Shown here: positions 1 through 7,261 of the stretch, in pieces
Numbering within the stretch: position 1 is the first letter of the stretch
How the letters are laid out: every line of letters starts with the position of its first letter
From: Myxococcales bacterium
Lineage (GTDB): Bacteria; Myxococcota_A; Polyangia; Polyangiales; JADJMO01
Assembly: GCA_016709545.1 (NCBI GenBank)
Contig: JADJMO010000004.1
Location: 124,001-188,000, forward strand
DNA: 64,000 bases
Direction of reading: 5' to 3'
Program-made: the position numbers and the translations under genes
The notes under the pieces: model-generated
The model's database searches: none
The model's input: only the letters and a program-made list of their open reading frames with translations
What the model was told of the DNA's origin: nothing

Positions 1-267
1 GCGGTGCTCGCGGTCGTCGATCACCAGGCGATTCACCCGGATCCCCACCCGCGCCGCCCTCGCCTCGTCGACCAGATCCACGAGCGGCAACGCAGCGAGC
101 GCCGCGACGATCGCTCCCTCGTCGACGGGCACGGTGGCGGTGTGGGTGCCGAGCGGTCCACCCTTGGACGCGACGGTCGCCAAGCCGTCTTGGATCGAGA
201 CGAACAGCGTGTACTGGAAGCGCGGCGAGACGGGGCCGCTGGCCTCGTCCAGCACCACCCGCGTCAT
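1..267 (-). CDS. Unknown protein, coupled to cysteine protease (partial, 3' end off window)
   Basis: Only the first 89 codons are in the window, read from ATG 267 towards base 1. The ATG overlaps the TGA stop of the protease gene upstream by four bases (ATGA), which indicates one transcript with coupled translation. The visible protein begins MTRVVLDEASG, then shows beta-strand-like stretches (FQYTLFVSIQDG, THTATVPVDEG) and a Leu/Ala-rich helix. It has no signal peptide, no cysteine and no catalytic motif that I recognise. Its position suggests a partner of the protease, such as an inhibitor, chaperone or substrate, but that is inference only. Confidence 0.7.
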   Translation of the reverse strand, partial: MTRVVLDEASGPVSPRFQYTLFVSIQDGLATVASKGGPLGTHTATVPVDEGAIVAALAALPLVDLVDEARAARVGIRVNRLVIDDREHR

Positions 268-1961
268 CGACGGCTCCCACAGTAGGGACACGCGGCGACA
301 CCCGGCGAGAGCGGCGCCGAGCAGTGTGGGCAGGCGTCGTCGCGCATGGCGGTGACCTCGGGGGTGGACTCGCGCTCCAGGAACGCGCGCTCCATGGGGG
401 GTGCGGCGCGCATCTGCTGCTCTGGGTGGGGCTCGGGGGTCGACGCGCGGTCCTGCGGTTCGGTCTCGGCGCGCAGCGGCGCGGAGCAGTGGGCGCAGGT
501 CTTCCCCGTGCCCTCGGTGCCGCAGTAGTCGCAGCGGACGCTCGGCCCCGGGCCCTTCACCCGCGCGCGGGTGGGCACGATGGCGACGTACGCGGCGTCG
601 GCGTCGACGAGCACGCGCTTCGGGATGTAGCAGTAGCCCTTGTCCCCCCAGTCCTCGCCCCAGGAGTTCTTCACGATGTAGTAGTTGCCGAGATAGCCGA
701 CGCACAGCATCGCGTGACGACCGTGGTCACCGCTCGGCTTCTCGGCCTGCCGGAACACGCCGTCCCGACCGAGGTCGGCGAAGGCGTCGCCCGTGTTCAT
801 CGAGAGGTGCACCGGACAGCCCGCCGTGAGGAGCTTGCGCACCTCGTCGAGCTGCACCTCGTAGACGCGGGCCTGCAGCTTGTGGTTCTGGGCGTCGGCG
901 TCCATCTCGGCGTCCGACAGCCGCGGTCGCTTCTCGTCGTTCGGCCAGTGATCGTGGCGACACGAGCCCCCGCGGATCAGCGCCTGCCCGGGGCCGACGC
1001 CAGGCTCGGTGCCGTCGCCACCCTCGTAGGCGTACGCGTGGTCCTTGAAATCACCCTGCATCCGCTGGAACTGCACCATCGTGTAGCTGCACGCGAGGCG
1101 CGGGGTCGGCGTGCCCGCGAGGTTGCCGAGCAGCTCGAGCGCGTGCGTCCAGGCGAACGCGGAGCACCGTGAGGTCTGGCCCTGGTCGCCGACCGGGGTC
1201 GCGTACTTGCGCAGGTCGACCTGCTCGGCCGGCGTCACGTCGGCGAGCTCCGGCGGCAGCGCGCGTGCGGACGGTGGCGCGTCGACGGAGCGCGGCTTCT
1301 CGGGGACGCTCACGTGCAGGTTGCCGAAGTCCATCTGCGGGTAGAGGGCGCGCAGCGCGGCGAGCGCGGCCACCGAGACGAACCCGAGGGGAGAGACGGA
1401 CTCGCCCCGCTGGTAGAAGCGCACGGTGCTCCCGGCGCCGGGCACCGCCTGCTCGAACGCGCCGCGCCACGCCTCGTTGTGCTCGATGGGCTCCCAGCCG
1501 TCGGACCGACGGCGGTCGTCGGCCGACTCGCCGAAGTGCTCGGTGCGCCCGAAGAAGTTGCGGGCGGACGACTCGTAGTCGTCGCTGGTCCAGTCGCCTG
1601 TGTCCTCCTCGTAGTCCTCGGCGTCCGCATCGGGGAAGTCCTCGCGGGAGCCGAAGACCTCCTCGTCCAGATCCGGGGTGCCGAGCTCGACGTCTTCTTC
1701 TTCGTCGTCTTCTTCCTTTTCCTCGTCCTCGTCGCCGTCCTCTTCCTCGGCGGCCTCCTCGTCCTCGGATTCGTCTTCGTCGGCGGCGTCCTCCTCGGCG
1801 GCGAGATCGCCCTCGCCCTCCTCCGGATCGGTGTCTTCGCCATCCACGTCGGGAGTGGTGTCCTCCTCGTCGTCGGCGGTCTCTTCCTCGTCCGCGGTCT
1901 CTTCGTCGTCGGGCTCGGGCTCGTCGTCCTCGCTCGGCGTGTCGTCGTCGTCGTCGACCAT
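264..1961 (-). CDS. Papain-like (C1A) cysteine protease with acidic N-terminus and zinc-ribbon C-terminus
   Basis: 565 residues from ATG 1961; the frame is open further upstream, but those codons would run into the divergent ASCH gene and are not protein-like. Residues 1-125 are almost entirely Asp/Glu. The peptidase core lies at about 245-465: oxyanion Gln260 and nucleophile Cys266 in GDQGQTSRCSAFAW, His416 in GRHAMLCVGY and Asn432 in VKNSWGEDWG, the complete papain set. Two CxxC...CxxC ribbons follow (CDYCGTEGTGKTCAHC near 477-492, CPHC...CPYC near 544-561). No signal peptide or classical propeptide is visible, so the enzyme may act in the cytoplasm, with the acidic tail or ribbons controlling partner binding. 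It is translationally coupled to the unknown gene downstream. Confidence 0.88.
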   Translation of the reverse strand: MVDDDDDTPSEDDEPEPDDEETADEEETADDEEDTTPDVDGEDTDPEEGEGDLAAEEDAADEDESEDEEAAEEEDGDEDEEKEEDDEEEDVELGTPDLDEEVFGSREDFPDADAEDYEEDTGDWTSDDYESSARNFFGRTEHFGESADDRRRSDGWEPIEHNEAWRGAFEQAVPGAGSTVRFYQRGESVSPLGFVSVAALAALRALYPQMDFGNLHVSVPEKPRSVDAPPSARALPPELADVTPAEQVDLRKYATPVGDQGQTSRCSAFAWTHALELLGNLAGTPTPRLACSYTMVQFQRMQGDFKDHAYAYEGGDGTEPGVGPGQALIRGGSCRHDHWPNDEKRPRLSDAEMDADAQNHKLQARVYEVQLDEVRKLLTAGCPVHLSMNTGDAFADLGRDGVFRQAEKPSGDHGRHAMLCVGYLGNYYIVKNSWGEDWGDKGYCYIPKRVLVDADAAYVAIVPTRARVKGPGPSVRCDYCGTEGTGKTCAHCSAPLRAETEPQDRASTPEPHPEQQMRAAPPMERAFLERESTPEVTAMRDDACPHCSAPLSPGVAACPYCGSRR

Positions 1962-2007
1962 GGATCCGGGGTCGAGCCTAACACGCTCCTCGGGTACCCT
2001 CGCCCGC

Positions 2008-2601
2008 GTGCTGCTGTTCAAGAAGCCGTTCCACGAGGGCCTCGTGCAGGGGACCATCACCCTGACCTTCCGCCGCTGGCAGAAGGCCAAGGTGCGCGCG
2101 GGCGGGCGCTACCGCTGTCACCCGATCGGCGTGCTCGAGGTGGATTCCATCTCCCTCGTCACGGTGGGTGCCCTCACGGAAGATGACGCGCGTCGCGCGG
2201 GCTTCCCCGATCGCGACGCCTTGCTCGCCTACCTCGCCGAGCTCGGCCCCCTGGACGACGCCACCGAGGTGCACCGGGTCGAGCTCCACCACGGCGGCGA
2301 CGGCGATCGCGTCGCGATCGCGCTCGACGACCAGCTCGACGAGGACGACCGGGCCGCGATCCGCGCGGCGCTGGCCCGCCTCGATCGCGACGACGCCTGG
2401 ACCAAGAAGACGCTGCGCCTCATCGACGCGCGCCCCCGCGTCGCCGCCTCGCAGCTCGCGGCGGCCCTCGGCCGCGAGACCGCGCCGTTCAAGGCCGACG
2501 TCGTGAAGCTCAAGAAGCTCGGCCTGACCCAGAGCTTCGAGGTCGGCTACGAGCTCTCGCCGCGCGGCCGTGCGTTCCTGACGCGCGCAAACCGCGCGTG
2601 A
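2008..2601 (+). CDS. ASCH-domain protein with C-terminal winged-helix-like region
   Basis: 197 residues from GTG 2008 (VLLFKKPFHEG). An ATG in frame at 1960 would overlap the divergent protease start and adds a non-conserved leader. The first 75 residues fit the ASCH fold found in RNA-binding ASC-1-like proteins: ITLTFRRWQKAKVRAGGRY, then GVLEVDSISLVTVGALTEDDARRAGF. The C-terminal 80 residues (TKKTLRLIDARPRVAASQLA, FKADVVKLKKLG) look like a winged helix. ASCH domains are thought to bind nucleic acid or modified nucleosides; the substrate here is unknown. It is divergent from the protease gene with 46 bp between starts. Confidence 0.75.
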   Translation: MLLFKKPFHEGLVQGTITLTFRRWQKAKVRAGGRYRCHPIGVLEVDSISLVTVGALTEDDARRAGFPDRDALLAYLAELGPLDDATEVHRVELHHGGDGDRVAIALDDQLDEDDRAAIRAALARLDRDDAWTKKTLRLIDARPRVAASQLAAALGRETAPFKADVVKLKKLGLTQSFEVGYELSPRGRAFLTRANRA

Positions 2602-2678
2602 CGCAGATCTGAAAACGCGCGATTTTCGCGGGCGATTTCGCTCCATTTGCCACGAGCCGTGCGTGCTAACGGAGGGCC

Positions 2679-4055
2679 ATGGAGCACATCCGCACGATCA
2701 TCGAGCCGTTCCGGATCAAGTCCGTCGAGCCGATCCGCATGAGCACCGCGGCGGAGCGCGAGGCAAGCCTCGAGCGCGCCGGGTACAACCTGTTCTCGCT
2801 CCCCTCGCGGGACGTCATGATCGACCTGCTCACCGACTCGGGCACCGGCGCGATGAGCGCGGAGCAGTGGGCCGCGATCCAGCGCGGCGACGAGAGCTAC
2901 GCCGGCTCGCCGTCGTTCGTGCGCTTCGAGGCCGCCGTGCGCGAGCTGTTCCCGTTCCCGCACGTCATCCCGACCCACCAGGGCCGCGCGGCCGAGAAGA
3001 TCCTCTTCGCGGTCATCGGGGGCCCCGGCAAGGTGTTCCCCAACAACACCCACTTCGACACGACGCGCGCCAACATCGAGTTCACCGGCGCCGAGGCCAT
3101 CGACGTCGTCATCCCCGAGGGGCGGCAGCCCTCGCTCGAGCACCCGTTCAAGGGCAACGTCGACCTCGCGGCGCTCGAGGCGCTCATCGTGGCGCGCGGC
3201 AAGGAGAACATCCCCGCGGTCTTCGTCACCATCACCAACAACTCGGGTGGCGGACAGCCGGTGAGCCTCGAGAACCTTCGCGGCGTCCGCGCGGTGTGCG
3301 ACCGCCACGGCCTCCCGCTCTACCTCGACGCCTGCCGCTTCGCCGAGAACGCCTGGCTCGTGCGCGAGCGCGAACCCGCCTGCGCCCACATGACCGTGAA
3401 GGAGATCGTGCGCGCCATGGCCGCCCTCGCCGACGGCATGACCATGTCCGCCAAGAAGGACGGCCTCGCCAACATCGGCGGCTGGCTCGCGGTGCGCGAC
3501 GACGAGCTGGCGCGCCGCTGCCGCAACGTGCTCATCCTGACCGAGGGCTTCCCGACCTACGGCGGCCTCGCCGGGCGCGACCTCGAGGCCATCGCCCAGG
3601 GCCTCGAGGAGGTCGTCGACCACGACTACCTCCGGTACCGCATCCGCTCCACCGCCTATCTGGGCGACGCGCTGCGCAAGGCCGACGTCCCCATCGTGGT
3701 GCCGACCGGCGGCCACGCCGTGTACATCGACGCACGGGCCATGCTCCCGCACATCCCGCTGCTCGAGTACCCGGGGCAGGCGCTCGCCATCGAGCTCTAC
3801 CGCGAGGGTGGCGTGCGCGGCTGCGAGATCGGCACCGTCATGTTCGGGCGCAAGCCCGACGGCACCGAGGTGCCCGCCGCGATGGATCTCGTGCGCCTCG
3901 CGATCCCGCGGCGCACGTACACCCAGAGCCACATCGACTACGTCATCGAGGTGGTCCGCCACGTCGCGAGCCGGCGCAAGGACATCCGGGGCTACCGCAT
4001 CACCGCAGAACCGCCCCAGCTGCGGCACTTCACGGCGCGCTTCGCCCCGGTCTGA
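2679..4055 (+). CDS. tnaA: Tryptophanase (tryptophan indole-lyase)
   Basis: 458 residues, the usual length of the tryptophanase/tyrosine phenol-lyase family, which is PLP-dependent and cleaves L-Trp to indole, pyruvate and ammonia. GGAGGG at 2671-2676 supports the start. Family blocks include EPFRIKSVEPIR, IDLLTDSGTGAMS, IPTHQGRAAEKI and EGFPTYGGLAGRDLE; the PLP lysine is Lys260 in MTMSAKKDG. Tryptophanase is preferred over tyrosine phenol-lyase because the block CEIGTVMFGR has Ile where the phenol-lyase carries its substrate-binding Arg, and because the RFAENA and LPHIP blocks match TnaA. No tnaB permease or TnaC leader peptide is visible. Indole made here could serve as a signal, but that is inference. 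Confidence 0.88.
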   Translation: MEHIRTIIEPFRIKSVEPIRMSTAAEREASLERAGYNLFSLPSRDVMIDLLTDSGTGAMSAEQWAAIQRGDESYAGSPSFVRFEAAVRELFPFPHVIPTHQGRAAEKILFAVIGGPGKVFPNNTHFDTTRANIEFTGAEAIDVVIPEGRQPSLEHPFKGNVDLAALEALIVARGKENIPAVFVTITNNSGGGQPVSLENLRGVRAVCDRHGLPLYLDACRFAENAWLVREREPACAHMTVKEIVRAMAALADGMTMSAKKDGLANIGGWLAVRDDELARRCRNVLILTEGFPTYGGLAGRDLEAIAQGLEEVVDHDYLRYRIRSTAYLGDALRKADVPIVVPTGGHAVYIDARAMLPHIPLLEYPGQALAIELYREGGVRGCEIGTVMFGRKPDGTEVPAAMDLVRLAIPRRTYTQSHIDYVIEVVRHVASRRKDIRGYRITAEPPQLRHFTARFAPV

Positions 4056-4150
4056 CCGCAGGCGCTGCGTCGCCTCGCAAAGCCTTCCGGATCTCGGCCC
4101 TCGACACCGCGTCTGACCCGCGTGGTACGTCCGTTGCTCGATCGAGGCGC

Positions 4151-5221
4151 GTGGCCCGCGATCCCCGTGCCGCCCTCGAGGCGTACGTCGCGCAGCGCTT
4201 CGGCGTCGCGCCCGCGGGCGTGGCGTCGGTCGGGGCCGACGGCGGGGTCAAGGAGCTCGGCTACGGCAAGCCCGTCCGGGTCTCGCTCGGGGGCGCCGCG
4301 CGCGACCTCGTCGTGCACCGCTCGGTGAACGCCGGCTACGGGCACGACACGCTCTCCGATCACGCCGCAGAGGCGTTCTTCGCGTACGGCGCCTTCTCGC
4401 GGCTGCCAGCGCACGTCCCGGCGGTCGACGTCGGGGTCGTGCGCGAGGACGGGAGCTTCGCCTCGCTCGCCGACGCGCGCGACTTCTTCTACGTGACCGA
4501 GTTCGCCGAGGGCACCCCCTATTTCCACGACCTCGACGCGCTCGCGCGGACCAACCTCGCCGCGCCCGCCGATCTGTCGCGCGCCGAGCAGCTCGCGCGC
4601 TACCTCGCGTCGATTCACGCCGACAAGCGCGACGCCCCCGAGCTCTGGCGCCGACGGGTGCGCGACCTCTTCGGGCACCACGAGTGCCTCTCGGGTCTGC
4701 TCGACAGCTACGACGCCTTCGACACCGAGGCCTACGCCCCGAAGGTCTTCCTCGAAGAGCTCGAGCGGCGCGCGGTGGCGCACCGGCACCGCCTCAAGCC
4801 GCGCGTGCACCGGCTCTCGGTCGTGCACGGCGATTTCCACCCCTGGAACATCCTGTTCGACGGCGACACCCTGCGCTTGCTCGACCGCAGCCGAGGCGAG
4901 CTGGGCGAGCCCGCGGACGATCTCGCGGCCCTCGCCGTCAACTACGTCTTCTTCTCGCTGCGCGCCGTCGGCCGGTTCGAGGGCGGCTTCCGCGGGCTCT
5001 GGGATCGGTTCTTCGCGACCTACCTCGAGCGCACGGGCGACCAGGAGGTCCTCGAGACGATCCTGCCCTTCCTCGCCTGGCGGGCCCTCGTCGTCGCCTC
5101 GCCCGCCTGGTACCCGCACATCGACCTCGACGTGCGCAGGGCGCTGTTCCGCCTGGTCGATCGGGCGCTCGGCGAGACGCGCCTCGACCTCGACGCCGTC
5201 GCGCGGTGGGTCGCGCCGTGA
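4151..5221 (+). CDS. Aminoglycoside-phosphotransferase-like (APH/COG2187-type) kinase
   Basis: 356 residues from GTG 4151 (VARDPRAALEAYV); codons further upstream are not conserved-looking. The kinase-like core carries the APH catalytic loop VVHGDFHPWNILF (His-x-Asp-x4-Asn) and the following metal-binding LLDRSRGELGEPADDLA. The natural substrate of such stand-alone APH-fold kinases is mostly unknown, and resistance should not be assumed. Its stop overlaps the start of the APS-kinase-like gene (GTGA, 5218-5221), so the two are co-translated. In actinobacteria, proteins such as Rv2004c fuse an APH domain to a P-loop kinase and lie beside universal stress genes; this locus looks like the unfused version. 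Confidence 0.8.
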   Translation: MARDPRAALEAYVAQRFGVAPAGVASVGADGGVKELGYGKPVRVSLGGAARDLVVHRSVNAGYGHDTLSDHAAEAFFAYGAFSRLPAHVPAVDVGVVREDGSFASLADARDFFYVTEFAEGTPYFHDLDALARTNLAAPADLSRAEQLARYLASIHADKRDAPELWRRRVRDLFGHHECLSGLLDSYDAFDTEAYAPKVFLEELERRAVAHRHRLKPRVHRLSVVHGDFHPWNILFDGDTLRLLDRSRGELGEPADDLAALAVNYVFFSLRAVGRFEGGFRGLWDRFFATYLERTGDQEVLETILPFLAWRALVVASPAWYPHIDLDVRRALFRLVDRALGETRLDLDAVARWVAP

Positions 5222-5772
5222 CCGTCGTGTGGCTCACCGGCCGCCCCGCCTCGGGCAAGACCACCCTCGCGCGCGTGCTGGTCGCCGCGCTCGCCGAGGC
5301 CGGGGTGCGCGCGACGCTGGTCGACTCCGATGAGGTGCGCGCGGTCTTGACCCCCACGCCTCGCTACGACGACGACGAGCGCATCCTCGTGTACCGCGCG
5401 ATCGCCTACCTCGCGCGACGGCTTGCGGACGAAGGGGTCGTGCCGATCGTCGCCGCCACCGCCCACGACGCCCACCTGCGCGCGATCGCCCGGGCCATCG
5501 CGCCCGAGCTGTTGCTCGTCCACGTCGACTGTCCACTCGCCGTCTGTGAGGCGCGCGATCCCAAGGGCCTCTACGCGAGAGCCCGCCGATCTCCCGACGG
5601 TCACCTGCCGGGGGTCCATGTCCCATACGAACCACCGGAGGACGCCGTCGTGACCGTGAACGGCGCTCTGCCACTCGAAGGCGCTGTTGTGTCTAGCCTC
5701 ATCGCCAAAATCCGGCAGGACCTGCGCGAGCAGGCGCACGGCTTGCGGCGGCCGCATGCTTGGCGCGCCTAG
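5218..5772 (+). CDS. Adenylylsulfate kinase-like P-loop kinase
   Basis: 184 residues starting at GTG 5218, inside the GTGA overlap with the APH-like gene. Walker A is VWLTGRPASGKTT. The APS-kinase landmarks VDSDEVRAVL, DPKGLYARARR and GVHVPYEPPEDAVV follow in the proper order. CysC phosphorylates adenosine 5'-phosphosulfate to PAPS. No ATP sulfurylase (cysD/cysN/sat) gene is nearby, and the substrate could differ, since the gene is coupled to an APH-like kinase rather than a sulfate-assimilation operon. I therefore give no symbol. Confidence 0.75.
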   Translation: MTVVWLTGRPASGKTTLARVLVAALAEAGVRATLVDSDEVRAVLTPTPRYDDDERILVYRAIAYLARRLADEGVVPIVAATAHDAHLRAIARAIAPELLLVHVDCPLAVCEARDPKGLYARARRSPDGHLPGVHVPYEPPEDAVVTVNGALPLEGAVVSSLIAKIRQDLREQAHGLRRPHAWRA

Positions 5773-5836
5773 TCTTGCGAAAAACGCGGCTCGGTGCGAA
5801 TCGTGCTGTTGCCGGATTCATCCGAAGGAGAACGCC

Positions 5837-6466
5837 ATGAGCCACGCCCGTCGCATCCTCGTCGCCATCGACTTCACCGAGCAATCGGACCGCGCCCTGC
5901 GGACCGCGCTCTCCATGGGCGCAGCCTACGGCGGTACGGAGATCCACGCGGCCTACGTCAAGTCGGGCATCGAAGGCATCCCGATGTCCGGCAAGGCCGT
6001 GCAGGCGATGGACGAAGACCTCGACAAGGTCACCAAGCACGTCGCCAAGGTCGCCGCCGAGTACCGCGAGCTGCACCCGCAGAGCGAGATCCCCGAGCCC
6101 ATCCCGCACCGGCTGTTCGGCGCGCCGGCCGGCGCCATCCTCCGCCACGCCTCGGGCCTCCAGGTCGGCCTCATCGTCGTCGGCACCCGCGACCGTCGCG
6201 GATTCGCGCGCGTGCTGCTCGGCTCGGTCGCCGCGGCCATCGTCGAGAAGGCCACCTGTCCGGTCCTCGTCGTGCGCCCGATCGACCACGCCGCGGCCGA
6301 CGCCATCCCCGACATCGAGCCGATCTGCGAGCAGTGCTCGACCGTGCGCGAAGAGTCCAAGGGCGCGGAGCTCTGGTGCGAGCGCCACCGCGAGCACCAC
6401 CTGCGCATCTCGGGCTACTCGTACAGCGGAGCCTCGAACGCGCCCGTGCGCCCCTGGGGGTTCTGA
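5837..6466 (+). CDS. Universal stress protein with C-terminal Cys/His-rich tail
   Basis: 209 residues; GAAGGAG at 5824-5830 sets the ATG at 5837. The N-terminal 150 residues form one UspA domain (RRILVAIDFTEQSDRAL, LIVVGTRDRRGFARVLLGSV). The ATP-binding signature Gx2Gx9G(S/T) is imperfect: the second Gly is Asp (GTRD). After the domain comes an unusual tail, IEPICEQCSTVR then LWCERHREHHLRISG, with three Cys and several His that could bind a metal. It follows the APH/CysC-like pair by 64 bp and may belong to the same stress response. Confidence 0.85.
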   Translation: MSHARRILVAIDFTEQSDRALRTALSMGAAYGGTEIHAAYVKSGIEGIPMSGKAVQAMDEDLDKVTKHVAKVAAEYRELHPQSEIPEPIPHRLFGAPAGAILRHASGLQVGLIVVGTRDRRGFARVLLGSVAAAIVEKATCPVLVVRPIDHAAADAIPDIEPICEQCSTVREESKGAELWCERHREHHLRISGYSYSGASNAPVRPWGF

Positions 6467-6481
6467 CCCCGGAGAGCCTCC

Positions 6482-6516
6482 GAGCCCTCGGCAAGGCCTC
6501 AGTCGGCCGAGGGCTC
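6482..6516. terminator. Candidate bidirectional terminator hairpin
   Basis: Perfect 11-bp inverted repeat GAGCCCTCGGC (6482-6492) and GCCGAGGGCTC (6506-6516) around a 13-nt loop. It lies exactly between the convergent universal stress gene and the response-regulator gene and overlaps the latter's last codons. There is no T-run on either side, so factor-independent termination is not certain. Confidence 0.45.
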
Positions 6517-7203
6517 GTCCGGCGTGCTGGCGAAGCGATAGCCGACCCCGCGCACCGTCCGGATGTAGCTCGCGGCCGCGCCGAGCTTCTCGCGCAGCCG
6601 CTTGACGTGGGTGTCCACCGTACGGCTCTCGACCGGCGTGTTCATCTGCCACACGTCGAGGAGCAGCGTGTCCCGCGCCTGCGTGCGGTTGCGTCGCTCG
6701 TGCAGCGTGGCGAGCAGCCGGAACTCGAGCGCGGTGAGCTGGACCTCCTGGTCCTCGACGAACACGCGGTGCGCGCTCCGGTCGATGCGCAGCACGCCGA
6801 ACGTGACCACCTCGCTCGCCGGGGGCTGCGACTCGGCGCGCCGGAGGATGGCGCGCACCCGCAACACGAGCTCGCGCACCGAGAACGGCTTGACCACGTA
6901 GTCGTCGGCGCCGAGCTCGAGACCCACCACGCGGTCGACCTCCTCGCCACGCGCGGAGGCGATGAGGATGGGGATCTCCTTGGTGGAGGCCTGTCCCTTG
7001 AGCTTGCGACACACGTCGAGCCCGGACATGTCGGGCAGCATCAGGTCGAGCACGATGAGGTCGAACCGGCGCTTGTTGGCGAGATCGAGGCCGGCCTCGC
7101 CGGTCTCGGCCGTGGCGACCTCGAGCCCATCGGTGCGCAGGTTGTACGCGATGACCGTGGCGAGGTCGTGTTCGTCCTCGATGATCAGTACGCGGGGAGG
7201 CAT
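6499..7203 (-). CDS. OmpR/PhoB-family response regulator
   Basis: 234 residues. The receiver domain (1-120) has the acidic pocket EDE at 9-11, phospho-acceptor Asp53 in VLDLMLPD, and the switch lysine in YVVKPFSVRELV. A winged-helix DNA-binding domain follows (LTALEFRLLATL, RTVDTHVKRLREKLG, IRTVRGVGYRF). The sequence is closest in style to PhoB. No histidine kinase gene is adjacent, so the regulator is an orphan here. It is convergent with the universal stress gene and shares the hairpin between them. Confidence 0.92.
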   Translation of the reverse strand: MPPRVLIIEDEHDLATVIAYNLRTDGLEVATAETGEAGLDLANKRRFDLIVLDLMLPDMSGLDVCRKLKGQASTKEIPILIASARGEEVDRVVGLELGADDYVVKPFSVRELVLRVRAILRRAESQPPASEVVTFGVLRIDRSAHRVFVEDQEVQLTALEFRLLATLHERRNRTQARDTLLLDVWQMNTPVESRTVDTHVKRLREKLGAAASYIRTVRGVGYRFASTPDEPSAD

Positions 7204-7261
7204 TGGGCTCTTTTGTAGCGCGAATCGGTGACGAGCGGGTCACGACCCCGCCACTTCCCCG

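Noticed and set aside
4151..5221. Aminoglycoside resistance gene
   Set aside because: The APH fold is shared by many kinases; gene context points to a stress or metabolic role.
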